DNA from: an uncultured Bacteroidota bacterium
Lineage (GTDB): Bacteria > Bacteroidota > Bacteroidia > Flavobacteriales > Flavobacteriaceae
NCBI GenBank assembly: GCA_902583445.1
Contig: CACHVZ010000004.1
Location: forward strand, 1 to 64,000
Direction: 5' to 3'
Length of the DNA: 64,000 bases
Position numbers and translations under genes: made by a program. This document shows, in pieces, positions 7,777 through 17,392 of this stretch; within the stretch, counting starts at the first letter, position 1, and every line of letters starts with the position of its first letter. The notes under the pieces are model-generated. The model was not told the origin of the DNA and did no database searches. It saw nothing but the letters and a program-made list of their open reading frames with translations.

Positions 7777-7833
7777 ATCTACAAAATTTGTAGATATCTG
7801 TAGATCAAAAAACATATCTACACTACATCTACA
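7777..7833. repeat. Five ATCTACA heptamers upstream of the integrase
   Basis: ATCTACA occurs at 7777-7783, 7816-7822 and 7827-7833, and inverted as TGTAGAT at 7789-7795 and 7799-7805. The first inverted pair is a perfect 9-bp-arm palindrome with one central base (ATCTACAAA-A-TTTGTAGAT, 7777-7795). All lie 5-61 bases ahead of the integrase start. They are good candidates for arm-type integrase sites, or for an operator of the int promoter. They mark the mnmE-side attachment region of the island. Confidence 0.7.
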
Positions 7834-7944
7834 AAATGATAGTTAAAATTAGGATAAATAGTGAGAGATTAAATATAAAGTTTTTAACAAACTAATTGAT
7901 TTATAGACAATTAGGGATATAAGAGTAACTATAAGTAAGTGAAA

Positions 7945-7962
7945 TTATTTTCCAATACAAAA
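7945..7962 (-). other. Candidate attachment core: last 18 bases of mnmE
   Basis: The minus strand here reads TTTTGTATTGGAAAATAA and encodes the conserved MnmE end FCIGK and stop. SGI1-family islands integrate in the 3'-terminal 18 bp of this gene (established knowledge), and an integrase gene sits right next to it here. I searched bases 1-7,900 by eye for a second copy and found none, so the partner site would be outside the window. Cross-over at this site is inference. Confidence 0.4.
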
Positions 7963-9342
7963 CTTCGAGAATATTGAGCCTAAGATGTCCTGATCTATAT
8001 CAATTTTACCAGTTATAATAGAAATATTAATAATAGCATCGTTTAAATCTATACTTAGTAAATCACCAGAAACTCCATCTTTTAATCCTTTTTTTACAGA
8101 CTCAATAGCATTAAGGGAATTTTTTAGTGCTTCAAGATGTCTAGAGTTAGTAATAACTATACTACTTTCAGAAGACAGATTTAGGTCTTTAGAAATAGCA
8201 TTCTTAAGATCTTCAATATTTGTTTGATTTAGAGCTGAAATTTGGAGGAATTCTATATTTTTTGACTTAATTAACTGATTTACATTGTCTTTATAACTAT
8301 TTGTTTTTAAGTTATTTAATAAATCAATTTTATTTTCAACTATAAAAATATTTAAATCATCTCTTTTATAGCTTTCAACCTCATTTATTAACTCATGTTC
8401 ACTAATATCTGACCTATCAAATAAGTATATAAGTATTCTGGATTTGCTAATTTTTCCTTTAGCTTTTTCTACACCAATAGATTCAATCTTGTCTGATGTC
8501 TCTCTAATACCAGCAGTATCAATAAATCTAAATTTTATACCATTAATAACTGTTACATCTTCTATTGCATCCCTTGTAGTACCAGGAATGTCAGATACAA
8601 TAGCCCTATCTTCATTAACTAATGCGTTTAAAAGAGAAGACTTACCAGCATTAGGCTTACCGGCAATTGTAACTGTTATACCTTCTTTAACAACATTTCC
8701 ATAAGTAAATGATTCAATTAGACCAGATAACTTGCTCTCAAGAGTATTTAAAAGATCTTTTAAGTCTTTTCTATCTGCAAATTCAACATCTTCCTCAGAG
8801 AAATCAAGTTCTAATTCAATTAATGACTTAAAATCAATCAATTTCTCTCTTAAATCTTCAATCTCATTAGAGTAACCACCTCTCATCTGTTGCATTGCTA
8901 TTCTATGTGCTTCTTTTGACTCAGAAGCAATCAAATCACTAACTGCTTCAGCCTGAGATAGATCTTTTTTATTATTTAAATAAGCTCTAAGCGTAAATTC
9001 GCCTGGTGAAGCTAATCTTACTCCAGAATTTGTAAAAGATGAGATTATTTCTTGTTGAATATAATTTGAACCGTGACATGATATCTCTACTACATCTTCA
9101 CCTGTATAAGAGTGAGGACCTTTATATAGAGATATTACAACTTCATCAAGAACTTCTTTGTTAACCAAAAAATTACCATAGCTTATAGAATAACCAGTAC
9201 AATCCTTTAATTTCTTTCCAGATTTAGACTCAAAAAATTTATCGGTTTTAGATATTGAATCCTTTCCTGATAATCTAATAATAGAAATTGCACCAGAACC
9301 AGGAGGGGAGGATAGAGCAATTATTGTTCCTTCATTATACAT
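7945..9342 (-). CDS. mnmE: tRNA uridine-5-carboxymethylaminomethyl modification GTPase
   Basis: MnmE, with MnmG, modifies the wobble uridine of several tRNAs in the cytoplasm. The 465 residues are full length. The N-terminal folate-binding domain (IIALSSPPGSGAISIIRLSG) comes first, then a helical domain, then the inserted GTPase domain with AGKPNAGKSSLLN (P-loop), DIPGTTRD (switch), DTAG and NKID, and the invariant C-terminal FCIGK. The start is 2 bases after the upstream acyltransferase-like gene on the same strand. Although an island appears to sit at its 3' end, the reading frame and terminal residues are intact. Confidence 0.97.
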   Translation of the reverse strand: MYNEGTIIALSSPPGSGAISIIRLSGKDSISKTDKFFESKSGKKLKDCTGYSISYGNFLVNKEVLDEVVISLYKGPHSYTGEDVVEISCHGSNYIQQEIISSFTNSGVRLASPGEFTLRAYLNNKKDLSQAEAVSDLIASESKEAHRIAMQQMRGGYSNEIEDLREKLIDFKSLIELELDFSEEDVEFADRKDLKDLLNTLESKLSGLIESFTYGNVVKEGITVTIAGKPNAGKSSLLNALVNEDRAIVSDIPGTTRDAIEDVTVINGIKFRFIDTAGIRETSDKIESIGVEKAKGKISKSRILIYLFDRSDISEHELINEVESYKRDDLNIFIVENKIDLLNNLKTNSYKDNVNQLIKSKNIEFLQISALNQTNIEDLKNAISKDLNLSSESSIVITNSRHLEALKNSLNAIESVKKGLKDGVSGDLLSIDLNDAIINISIITGKIDIDQDILGSIFSKFCIGK

Positions 9343-9344
9343 GA

Positions 9345-10484
9345 TTAAATCTGTTTTGTAAAGGTTGCTCTATTTTTATGTTGATTATTTTCGTAGTTCT
9401 TCCAAAGTTGCTGAATAGCAGTATTTTCAATAAGTTCAGGGTTTGTTTCAACTTCTGTAATACCAAACTTATTATAGAATTTCTGTAGCTCGTTGAATAA
9501 AATTGCGATTACTCCCTTATTCTGAAAATCCGGTCTTACACCTATTAAATACAATGATCCTTTACTATTATAGTTTTTAGCATGTAAAAGCCTTAATTTT
9601 CCAATTAAGTCAACCTTACCTTTAATTTTCTTAAGTGCATTTGAAAAGGAAGGCATTGTGATGGCAAATGCAACAAGCTCATCATTCTCATCGGTAACAC
9701 ACTTAATAAAACCTGGATTTATATACTTTAAGAATCTATTCTTATAATAATCTATCTGATATTCCTGAATTGGAACAAAGGTTTGAAGATTATCATATGT
9801 TTTTCCAAGTAAATAAAACATTTGATCTACATAAGGAACAATCTGCTCTGTTGATGTGAAATTTAATTTCTTCAGATTATATCTTTTTAGAATCAAATCT
9901 GAAAACTTCTTTACTTTCTCTGGTGAATCATCATAATTTGCAATTTTAAGCTCATATTCAACCCATTCTGCTAGCTTACTATATCCATGGGATTTCATAT
10001 GATCCTGATAGTAAGAGTAATTATACATTGTAATCATTGTATTTTTTTTCTCAAACCCCTTAATAAGCATTCCAGCCTTATCCATATTTGAGAATCCTAC
10101 AGGACCTTCTATAAACTCAAGATTATACTTTGTACCTATTTCAATTACTTTTTCAAGTAAAGCTTTTGATACATTTTTATCATCTATAAAATCAAACCAT
10201 CCAAACCTTACTTTCTTTTTCTTAAGATCTTTAATCTCAATCCAATTTATTAATGCTGCAATTCTCCCCACTATTTTACCATCTATGAATGCAAGGAAAT
10301 AATGAGCAATTGCATTATTAAACACAGGATTTGTTTCTTTGTTTAAAATCTCTAGCTCTTCCTTTATAATAGGGGCAACCCAATATTTAGAGTCTTTATA
10401 CAAGGTATGAGGGAACATGACAAATTTCTTTAATTCATCACTATTTATGACTTCTTTAATGGTAATATTTGAGTCAGATTTCAT
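9345..10484 (-). CDS. GNAT-like protein of the YghO type
   Basis: A 379-residue protein that resembles conserved Bacteroidota proteins with an acetyltransferase (GNAT) fold. Near residues 60-80 it has AHYFLAFIDGKIVGRIAALI, the usual core beta-strand pair, and near 320-345 it has GSLYLIGVRPDFQNKGVIAI, the acetyl-CoA binding motif (V-x-P-x-x-x-x-x-G). The substrate is unknown. It is cotranscribed with mnmE (2-base gap) and divergent from the DUF4834 gene. Confident about the fold, not about the reaction. Confidence 0.7.
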   Translation of the reverse strand: MKSDSNITIKEVINSDELKKFVMFPHTLYKDSKYWVAPIIKEELEILNKETNPVFNNAIAHYFLAFIDGKIVGRIAALINWIEIKDLKKKKVRFGWFDFIDDKNVSKALLEKVIEIGTKYNLEFIEGPVGFSNMDKAGMLIKGFEKKNTMITMYNYSYYQDHMKSHGYSKLAEWVEYELKIANYDDSPEKVKKFSDLILKRYNLKKLNFTSTEQIVPYVDQMFYLLGKTYDNLQTFVPIQEYQIDYYKNRFLKYINPGFIKCVTDENDELVAFAITMPSFSNALKKIKGKVDLIGKLRLLHAKNYNSKGSLYLIGVRPDFQNKGVIAILFNELQKFYNKFGITEVETNPELIENTAIQQLWKNYENNQHKNRATFTKQI

Positions 10485-10529
10485 TTAAAAAGCAAGTTAC
10501 CAATAAATAGTTATTTTTCAAGATTTGAT

Positions 10530-10537
10530 TAAATTTG
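10530..10537 (+). promoter_or_regulatory. TAnnTTTG (-7 type) promoter box
   Basis: TAAATTTG matches the Bacteroidota -7 element and lies 15 bases ahead of the DUF4834 gene start. I see no clear TTTG at the -33 position, so only half of the promoter is visible. Confidence 0.4.
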
Positions 10538-10552
10538 ATAAAGGTGTAAACT

Positions 10553-10750
10553 ATGAAGTTTTTATTGGCTTTTTTGACTATTTATCTAATAATTAGATAT
10601 ATAATTCCTTCTATCTTCAAAATGATATTTGTAAGTATATTTAAATCGGCTAATAAAAAGACAGATTTCAATAAATCCTCAAACTCAAAGAAGAGAAAAA
10701 CAAATAATAAATATGGAGAATATATAGACTATGAGGATATCGATGAATAA
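10553..10750 (+). CDS. DUF4834-like small membrane protein
   Basis: A 65-residue protein with one N-terminal membrane segment (FLLAFLTIYLIIRYIIPSIF) followed by a basic, Ser/Asn-rich tail that ends in EYIDYEDIDE. This layout, with a short transmembrane helix and an acidic tail of the 'D[FY]E(E)' kind, is that of the DUF4834 family found throughout flavobacteria; the function is unknown. It overlaps the following YfhO-like gene by 8 bases, which suggests translational coupling with a large membrane protein. Confidence 0.7.
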   Translation: MKFLLAFLTIYLIIRYIIPSIFKMIFVSIFKSANKKTDFNKSSNSKKRKTNNKYGEYIDYEDIDE

Positions 10751-13136
10751 AGTTTTAATTAGTAAATCTCTAATTCATTTATATACTGCAATTGGATTTG
10801 CTGTAATATCTATTATTTTCTATAGTCCACTTCTTGATGGCAAAAAATTATATCAATCAGATATAAATCAATATGAGGCAATGTCTAGGGAAATTCAAGA
10901 AAATAGAGAGAATATCTCAGATGAAGTATACTGGATAGATAATGCTTTTGGTGGAATGCCAACATTTCAACTAGGAGCAAAGTTTGCATATGATATTTTA
11001 TCACCATTCCATCTTTTATTTAGATTCATTCCTAGACCTGCTCATACTTTATTTTTGTATCTCCTTACAATGTATATTCTTCTTATGGTATTAAAAATTC
11101 CATGGAGAATTGCTATTCTTGGATCAGTTGCTTTTGCTTTCTCTACTTACCTCCTGATTATTCTACAGGTTGGGCACAACACAAAAGCTCTTGCAATATC
11201 ATATATTCCTCTAGTAATTGCTGGACTTGTACTTTTAAGACAGAATAAGCTATTACCTGGATTCTTAGTCAGCCTCCTTGGTATATCGCTACAAATAAGA
11301 GCTAATCATTATCAAATGACATATTATATGTTAATCCTATTAGCTATATATGTTATAGTTTACCTTATTGACTCATATAGAAAAAAAGATTTAAAAGAAT
11401 ACTTAAAATATATTGGAATATTCGCTCTAGCAGGAATATTATCATTGGGTTTAAATGCCCCAAATATTCTTTCTACATATGATTACTCTAAATATTCGAC
11501 AAGATCTCAGAGTGAGCTTAAATTAAATCCTGACGGAACAGAGAAAGAACTCTCTACAGGTCTTGACTATGATTATATAACACAATATAGTTATGGAATT
11601 TTTGAGAGTATAAATCTTATTGCTCCAAGAGTTCAAGGTGGAGCATCCTCAGAAGACATTGGAAGAAACTCAGATTTGTATAAGTTTTTAGTTGATAATA
11701 ATATTCCAAGAAAACAGGCAGATTCTTTTGTGTCATCAGTTCCAACATATTGGGGAGATCAACCAATTCTTGAAGCACCTGCCTATATAGGTGCATCAAT
11801 ATTTTTCCTTTTTATTCTATCACTATTTATAGTTAGAGGACCATTTAAATGGTGGCTATTGATATCATTCATAATATCATTAACACTTTCATGGGGTAAA
11901 AATTTTCCATTACTTACAAATTTCTTTATTGATTATTTCCCATTTTATAACAAGTTCAGAGCTGTTTCTTCAATTCAGGTAATTATAGAGTTTGCAGTAC
12001 CATTCCTCTCAGTTATTGGTTTGCATAAATTTCTTAGTGATTTTAATATGAAGAATATAAATAAGACTTTTGTTTCCTTTACAGTCCCTTTAGTATTGTT
12101 ATTTCTTTTTAAAGGTTCACTTTCATTTTCTGGTTTATATGATGATTATTATTCAAACGTATATGGGCCTGAAATTTTTAGAATGATTGTAGAGGAAAGA
12201 CAGAATATTTTCAATAAGGATGTTATAAGAGCTATAATTATTGGAATATTACTGTTTGCAACACTCAGATCTTATAAATTAATTGGCAGAAACTTTACAT
12301 TTCTTATTGTATTTGCAATTGTGTTTATTGACCTATTCAATGTAAATAAAAGATACATTGATAAAGAACTATTCATTGATAAATCATATAATACATATCA
12401 AATGACTGAGTTAGATAATGAAATATTACTCGATACAACTGATTATAGAGTTTTCAATGTTGCTTCAGGTCTTTCAAATGCAAGCAGCTCATATTTTCAT
12501 AATTCTATTAATGGATATCACGCTGCTAAACTTAGAAGATTTCAAGAGTATTATGACTATTTATCTCTTCATGATAATGAGAAGCTATTCAATTCTTTAA
12601 ATGTTAAATATCTGATAGCTAAAGATGAAAATAATGAAGATCAATTATATCAGAATCCTGATGCTCTTGGAAACGCATGGTCTGTTGACTCACTTATAAC
12701 AGTTGATACAGCAGATGAATTAATGATCAAATTAAAAGATACTGATATTAGTAAACTTGCCTTATCTATAAACAATTCTCTTCCATCTTCTATTTCAAAA
12801 GTATATAACTCAGGTGATCTAGTTAAAATTAAAAAAACTAAAATCTCATCATCACACATTACTTATGAGTTTGAATCATTATCTGACCAGTTAATTGTGT
12901 TTTCAGAAATTTATTATCCATCTGGATGGGAAGTATATGTTGATGATGTAAAATCAGAATATTTTGATGTAAACTATATTCTTAGAGGTATGGTCGTTCC
13001 ATCTGGTGTTCATAAAATTGATTTTTATTTTTCTCCTAGCATTGTAAAAACAGGTATAAATATTAGAATACTGACAATTATAATTACCTTTAGTTTAATC
13101 GTATACATGGTTTATAAGAACAATAAATGGGTATAG
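10743..13136 (+). CDS. YfhO-family multi-pass membrane protein
   Basis: A 797-residue membrane protein. The start at 10743 (MNKVLISKSLIHLY) is preferred over the ATG four codons upstream because it keeps the short overlap with the preceding gene. There are about a dozen transmembrane segments in the first 570 residues, with the family-typical first loop containing DINQYEAMSREIQENR and ending in WIDNAFGGMPTFQ. A final membrane helix follows a C-terminal soluble domain (SEIYYPSGWEVYVDD). YfhO proteins have a glycosyltransferase-like (GT-C) fold; in Firmicutes one is linked to glycosylation of teichoic acids. The substrate here is unknown. The flippase downstream supports a role in surface glycans. 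Confidence 0.82.
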   Translation: MNKVLISKSLIHLYTAIGFAVISIIFYSPLLDGKKLYQSDINQYEAMSREIQENRENISDEVYWIDNAFGGMPTFQLGAKFAYDILSPFHLLFRFIPRPAHTLFLYLLTMYILLMVLKIPWRIAILGSVAFAFSTYLLIILQVGHNTKALAISYIPLVIAGLVLLRQNKLLPGFLVSLLGISLQIRANHYQMTYYMLILLAIYVIVYLIDSYRKKDLKEYLKYIGIFALAGILSLGLNAPNILSTYDYSKYSTRSQSELKLNPDGTEKELSTGLDYDYITQYSYGIFESINLIAPRVQGGASSEDIGRNSDLYKFLVDNNIPRKQADSFVSSVPTYWGDQPILEAPAYIGASIFFLFILSLFIVRGPFKWWLLISFIISLTLSWGKNFPLLTNFFIDYFPFYNKFRAVSSIQVIIEFAVPFLSVIGLHKFLSDFNMKNINKTFVSFTVPLVLLFLFKGSLSFSGLYDDYYSNVYGPEIFRMIVEERQNIFNKDVIRAIIIGILLFATLRSYKLIGRNFTFLIVFAIVFIDLFNVNKRYIDKELFIDKSYNTYQMTELDNEILLDTTDYRVFNVASGLSNASSSYFHNSINGYHAAKLRRFQEYYDYLSLHDNEKLFNSLNVKYLIAKDENNEDQLYQNPDALGNAWSVDSLITVDTADELMIKLKDTDISKLALSINNSLPSSISKVYNSGDLVKIKKTKISSSHITYEFESLSDQLIVFSEIYYPSGWEVYVDDVKSEYFDVNYILRGMVVPSGVHKIDFYFSPSIVKTGINIRILTIIITFSLIVYMVYKNNKWV

Positions 13137-14587
13137 TAGTAAGGCAATCTTTTTTAAATTTAATAAGTATAGGGGTTGCTTTTATTATTGGAGCAGTTAA
13201 TACTCTATATCTTTACCCAACATACCTGGGTAGTACTTTTCAAGGTCTTGTAATTGCACTTTTAGCAATATCAAACATCTTACAACCATTTTTATCTTTT
13301 GGAACACAGCATGCTGTTATTAGGTACTATTCTAAATACTCAAAAAAAAGAGAAAAAGACGGTCTTTTAACACTTTCAGTTTTAATTCCATTAATAATAA
13401 TAATACTTTTTGTTCCACTGTTTTTCGCTTATTATGATGAAATAAGACAATATCTATTTCAAAGTGATCAAAGTCTATCAAAATATGCTTATGTTATTAT
13501 ATTCATAGCGATTTCAACTTCATTTTTTGAAGTTTTCTATTCATGGCTTAGAGTAAAACTTAAATCAGTATTTGGTAACTTTCTAAAAGAATTATACCCT
13601 AGACTTCTCATATCAATTCTTCTTGTTTCATACTCTCTGGGAATACTAAATTTTGAAGAGTTTATTTTATTTTTAATTTATGGTTACTATCTAAGATTAA
13701 TAATTGTAGTTATTTATTCTTTCTATATTATCAAACCTAAAATTAATATTACTTTCAAAGATGATTTTGGAGAGATCTTTAAGTATTGTTTACTGATTTT
13801 TTTATCAGGAGCTGCATCAAGCATAATCTTAGATATTGATAAATCAATGCTTTCTTCCATTTTGACTGTCGAGAATGTAGCATACTATTCAGTTGCAGTT
13901 TTCATTGCAGCAGTTATTGAAATACCCGGAAGGGCAATGTTTCAAATATTAAGTCCTGTAGTAGCAGATGCAATTAATAAAAAGCATTTTAGAAAATTAG
14001 AAGGCCTACTTAAGAAAAGTTCCACTAATCTAGTTTTAGTAGCAAGCCTATTCTTTTTACTGATTAATTTAAACTTAGATGATTTTTATAACATGTTAAA
14101 TCAGGATGGATATTCAATAGGTATTCCAATAGTAATTTTTGTATCTCTAGGTAAACTATACACAATGTCTATAGGATGTATTAATAATATTATTTCTAAT
14201 TCAAAATACTATTATTATACATTTTGGTTCTCGCTGTTTTCTTCAATATTAGCTGTATTTCTGAATATATATCTAATTTCTGACTATGGTATCATTGGTG
14301 CTGCGTACGCAACTCTTATTGTCCTTGTAATAATGAATTCATTGAAGATATACCTAGTTAAGGTTAAATTTAACATGCATCCATACAGTAACGATACAAT
14401 AAAAATTATCGTATTAAGTATCTTGACATATATTATATTTTCAAATCTTGAATTAGGCTTTCAGCCATTATTGAATATCATAATTAAGTCAAGCCTTATA
14501 TTTATTTTATTTACTCTTTCTGCATATATTTTTAGGCTGAGTGATGACGTAAATATATTTATCGATAAGTTTAATAAGAACTGGTAG
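13127..14587 (+). CDS. Oligosaccharide flippase (Wzx/MATE-like)
   Basis: A 486-residue inner-membrane protein with about 14 predicted membrane helices, matching the polysaccharide biosynthesis/MOP flippase family. The first helix pair (LNLISIGVAFIIGAVNTLYL) and the loop with FGTQHAVIRYYSKYSK are typical. Such proteins move lipid-linked sugars to the outer face of the membrane. It overlaps the YfhO-like gene by 10 bases, so the pair likely works on one glycan pathway. The glycan is unknown. The convergent uvrA gene ends 3 bases after its stop. Confidence 0.85.
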   Translation: MGIVVRQSFLNLISIGVAFIIGAVNTLYLYPTYLGSTFQGLVIALLAISNILQPFLSFGTQHAVIRYYSKYSKKREKDGLLTLSVLIPLIIIILFVPLFFAYYDEIRQYLFQSDQSLSKYAYVIIFIAISTSFFEVFYSWLRVKLKSVFGNFLKELYPRLLISILLVSYSLGILNFEEFILFLIYGYYLRLIIVVIYSFYIIKPKINITFKDDFGEIFKYCLLIFLSGAASSIILDIDKSMLSSILTVENVAYYSVAVFIAAVIEIPGRAMFQILSPVVADAINKKHFRKLEGLLKKSSTNLVLVASLFFLLINLNLDDFYNMLNQDGYSIGIPIVIFVSLGKLYTMSIGCINNIISNSKYYYYTFWFSLFSSILAVFLNIYLISDYGIIGAAYATLIVLVIMNSLKIYLVKVKFNMHPYSNDTIKIIVLSILTYIIFSNLELGFQPLLNIIIKSSLIFILFTLSAYIFRLSDDVNIFIDKFNKNW

Positions 14588-14589
14588 CT

Positions 14590-17370
14590 CTATCCAATCT
14601 TCTTTCTGAGATATTTACCGGTATATGATTCTTTGCTTTTAATTAAATCCTCTGGAGTTCCCATAGCAACAATATTTCCACCTTTATCTCCTCCTTCTGG
14701 GCCAAGGTCAATTACATAATCTGCACAGGAAATCATATCAAGGTTATGCTCTATAACAAGTATTGAATGCCCCATTCTAATTAGTTTATTAAAGGTGTTT
14801 AGTAGTTTTTTTACATCATGAAAATGCAGACCGGTGGTAGGTTCATCAAAAATGAAAAAGGTTTTATCAAGCTGATCTCCTTTTCCAATATAAGAGGCTA
14901 GCTTAATTCTTTGAGCTTCACCTCCTGATAAAGTATTAGAAGACTGACCTAAAGAGACATAACCAAGTCCTACTGATTGAAGGGGCAGGAGTTTATTGAC
15001 AATTTTTGTTTGGTTATATTTTCTAAAAAATTGAATTGCATCATCAACAGTCATATTTAATAACATATCAATACTAACTCCATTATACTTAATTGAAGTA
15101 ATCTCATTTTTAAACCTTTTTCCTTTACATATTTCACATTCAAGCTCTACATCTGCCATAAACTGCATTTCTATCTTTACAATTCCTTCTCCTTTACATT
15201 CATCACATCTTCCACCATCTGTGTTAAATGAAAAGAATTTCGATTTGAAACCCTTTGATACAGACTGAGGTATTTTTGAATATAACGTTCTAATGTCATC
15301 GTAAACTTTTAAATATGTTACAGGGTTTGAGCGAGAAGATCTTCCAATGGGGTTCTGATCAATAAACTGAACAGATTTGATTTTACTTAAATTACCAGTT
15401 AAATCAATGAACTTTCCTGGTTTATGAGAATAATCTCTAAAATAATTAAGTAATGCTGGATAAATTATTTTCTTAACTAATGTAGATTTTCCACTTCCTG
15501 ACACTCCAGTAATCATTGTAAGACAGCCTAAAGGAATTTTTACACTTATGTTTTTTAAATTATTTTCTTGGGCACCATTGATATTTATAAAATATTCTGG
15601 TTTCTTTCTTTGGCTTGGATAATCAATTTTTTCAACTCCCCTTAAATATTTTGATGTCAGTGTATCTGAATCCAATAACTGATTAACTGTTCCCTGACCA
15701 ACTATTTCACCTCCCAGGTTTCCTGCCATTGGGCCAATATCAACAATATGGTCAGCAGATAAAATTATTTCCTCATCATGTTCTACAACAATAACCGTGT
15801 TACCAATATCTTTTAAATTTTTTAAAATCTTTATAAGATTATCATTATCTCTTGAATGAAGACCAATTGATGGCTCATCAAGAATATATGTTGAGCCCAC
15901 TAGACTACTTCCAAGAGAAGATGCTAGATTAATTCTTTGAGTCTCTCCTCCTGACAAAGTATTTGCTTTTCGGTTTAGTGTTAGGTATCCTAATCCTACA
16001 TTATTCATGTAGTCAATCCTATTGTTAATCTCTTTTAAGATTCTAGCTGATATTTCTTTATCAGTTTTATTTATTTTAATGTCTTTAAAAAACAATCCAA
16101 GTTTATCAATAGGCATTGCTAATATTTCAGGTAAATTTTTACCATCTATTTTTACATGATAGGATTCTTCTCTAAGTCTACTTCCTCTACATTCATTACA
16201 TAAAGTTTTACCTCGATATCTTGATAAAAGAACTCTATTTTGGATCTTATAATTTTTTTTCTCTAAGTATTTAAAAAATTTATTTACACCTGTGAAATGC
16301 TCATTTCCATTCCATAGAGTTTCAATTTCTTCTTTTGATAACTTATTATATGGTTTATATATAGGGAATTTGAAGCTATTGGCATTATTAATCAATTTCA
16401 TGTAATACTTCCTTAAACCTGTTCCTCTCCAGGGAGCAATTGCATCATCATATACTGATAATGCTTTGTTAGGGATAACTAGTTCTTCATCAATTCCTAT
16501 TGTTTCTCCAAATCCATCACAGTTTTTACATGCACCAAAAGGATTGTTGAAACTAAAGAGATGTATGGATGGTTCAATAAATTTTATACCATCCATTTCA
16601 TATTTGTTAGAAAAAGTTACTTCTTTAACCTTCTCAATGTCATAAATAGAACAAACACCTTTTCCCTCGTAAAATGAAAGTTGAACAGAATCTGAAACTC
16701 TTGATTTGAAATCTTCGTCATGCTTTACCACTAATCTGTCAACAACTAGACTAAAATCTAATATTTCCTTTCCATTAATATCATTAAGATCTATTATTTC
16801 ACCTTTCTTAAAAATTCTAACAAAACCTTGTTTCTTAAGTATTTCAATTCTTTCCTTTGACTTCTCTTTCGTTGATGAATCAATTGGTGACAAAAGCAGA
16901 AGCTTTGTCTTAGAATCAAAGCTTATTATCTTATCAACAACGTCAGATACTGAATCTTTTTTTACAATTTTATTTGAAATAGGAGAATATGTTTTACCAA
17001 TTCTTGCAAATAATAGCTTTAAGTAATCATAAATCTCAGTCTTAGTTCCTACAGTTGACCTTGGATTTGATGTATTGATTTTTTGCTCAACAGCTATTGC
17101 AGGCGATATACCTTTTATGTAATCAACTTTTGGTTTATTTAACTTACCCATAAATTGACGTGCATATGATGATAAACTTTCTACATATCTTCTCTGTCCC
17201 TCAGCATATAAAGTATCATAAGCTAATGATGATTTGCCTGACCCTGATAAACCTGTAACTACTGTAAACTTATTTCTAGGTATTACAACATCAATATTTT
17301 TTAGGTTATGAAGCTTTGCACCTTTAATGATGATGTTATGTTTGGGGTCAATTTTAGATATATCTTTCAT
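14590..17370 (-). CDS. uvrA: UvrA-family excinuclease subunit, divergent paralog
   Basis: A 926-residue UvrA with two ABC modules. Module 1 has Walker [12 protein letters not shown] near residue 40 and signature TLSGGETQRINLAS near 475; module 2 has GVSGSGKST near 625 and [14 protein letters not shown] near 825. Zinc-binding CxxC pairs are visible as CKNCDGFG, CNECRGSR, CDECKGEG and CEICKGKRF. UvrA loads UvrB on damaged DNA in nucleotide excision repair. Around residue 670 it reads RSSRSNPVTYLKVYDDIR, a variant of the canonical [13 protein letters not shown] seen in the second UvrA of this window, so this is the divergent copy. It runs toward endonuclease III on the same strand. Confidence 0.93.
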   Translation of the reverse strand: MKDISKIDPKHNIIIKGAKLHNLKNIDVVIPRNKFTVVTGLSGSGKSSLAYDTLYAEGQRRYVESLSSYARQFMGKLNKPKVDYIKGISPAIAVEQKINTSNPRSTVGTKTEIYDYLKLLFARIGKTYSPISNKIVKKDSVSDVVDKIISFDSKTKLLLLSPIDSSTKEKSKERIEILKKQGFVRIFKKGEIIDLNDINGKEILDFSLVVDRLVVKHDEDFKSRVSDSVQLSFYEGKGVCSIYDIEKVKEVTFSNKYEMDGIKFIEPSIHLFSFNNPFGACKNCDGFGETIGIDEELVIPNKALSVYDDAIAPWRGTGLRKYYMKLINNANSFKFPIYKPYNKLSKEEIETLWNGNEHFTGVNKFFKYLEKKNYKIQNRVLLSRYRGKTLCNECRGSRLREESYHVKIDGKNLPEILAMPIDKLGLFFKDIKINKTDKEISARILKEINNRIDYMNNVGLGYLTLNRKANTLSGGETQRINLASSLGSSLVGSTYILDEPSIGLHSRDNDNLIKILKNLKDIGNTVIVVEHDEEIILSADHIVDIGPMAGNLGGEIVGQGTVNQLLDSDTLTSKYLRGVEKIDYPSQRKKPEYFININGAQENNLKNISVKIPLGCLTMITGVSGSGKSTLVKKIIYPALLNYFRDYSHKPGKFIDLTGNLSKIKSVQFIDQNPIGRSSRSNPVTYLKVYDDIRTLYSKIPQSVSKGFKSKFFSFNTDGGRCDECKGEGIVKIEMQFMADVELECEICKGKRFKNEITSIKYNGVSIDMLLNMTVDDAIQFFRKYNQTKIVNKLLPLQSVGLGYVSLGQSSNTLSGGEAQRIKLASYIGKGDQLDKTFFIFDEPTTGLHFHDVKKLLNTFNKLIRMGHSILVIEHNLDMISCADYVIDLGPEGGDKGGNIVAMGTPEDLIKSKESYTGKYLRKKIG

Positions 17371-17392
17371 TAAGCCTTTAAAAAGGGCAAAA

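Noticed and set aside
1-7900. Second copy of the mnmE 3'-end repeat marking the other island end
   Set aside because: No match to TTTTGTATTGGAAAATAA or its complement was found by eye; the far junction is probably outside the window.
8444-8704. Antisense reading frame inside mnmE (and similar ones inside uvrA, parE, lpxA, aroC and others)
   Set aside because: They lie fully inside well-supported genes on the other strand or frame and have no family features.
12418-12600. Separate small gene inside the YfhO-like gene
   Set aside because: It is a frame-shifted shadow of the large membrane protein, with no start context or similarity of its own.
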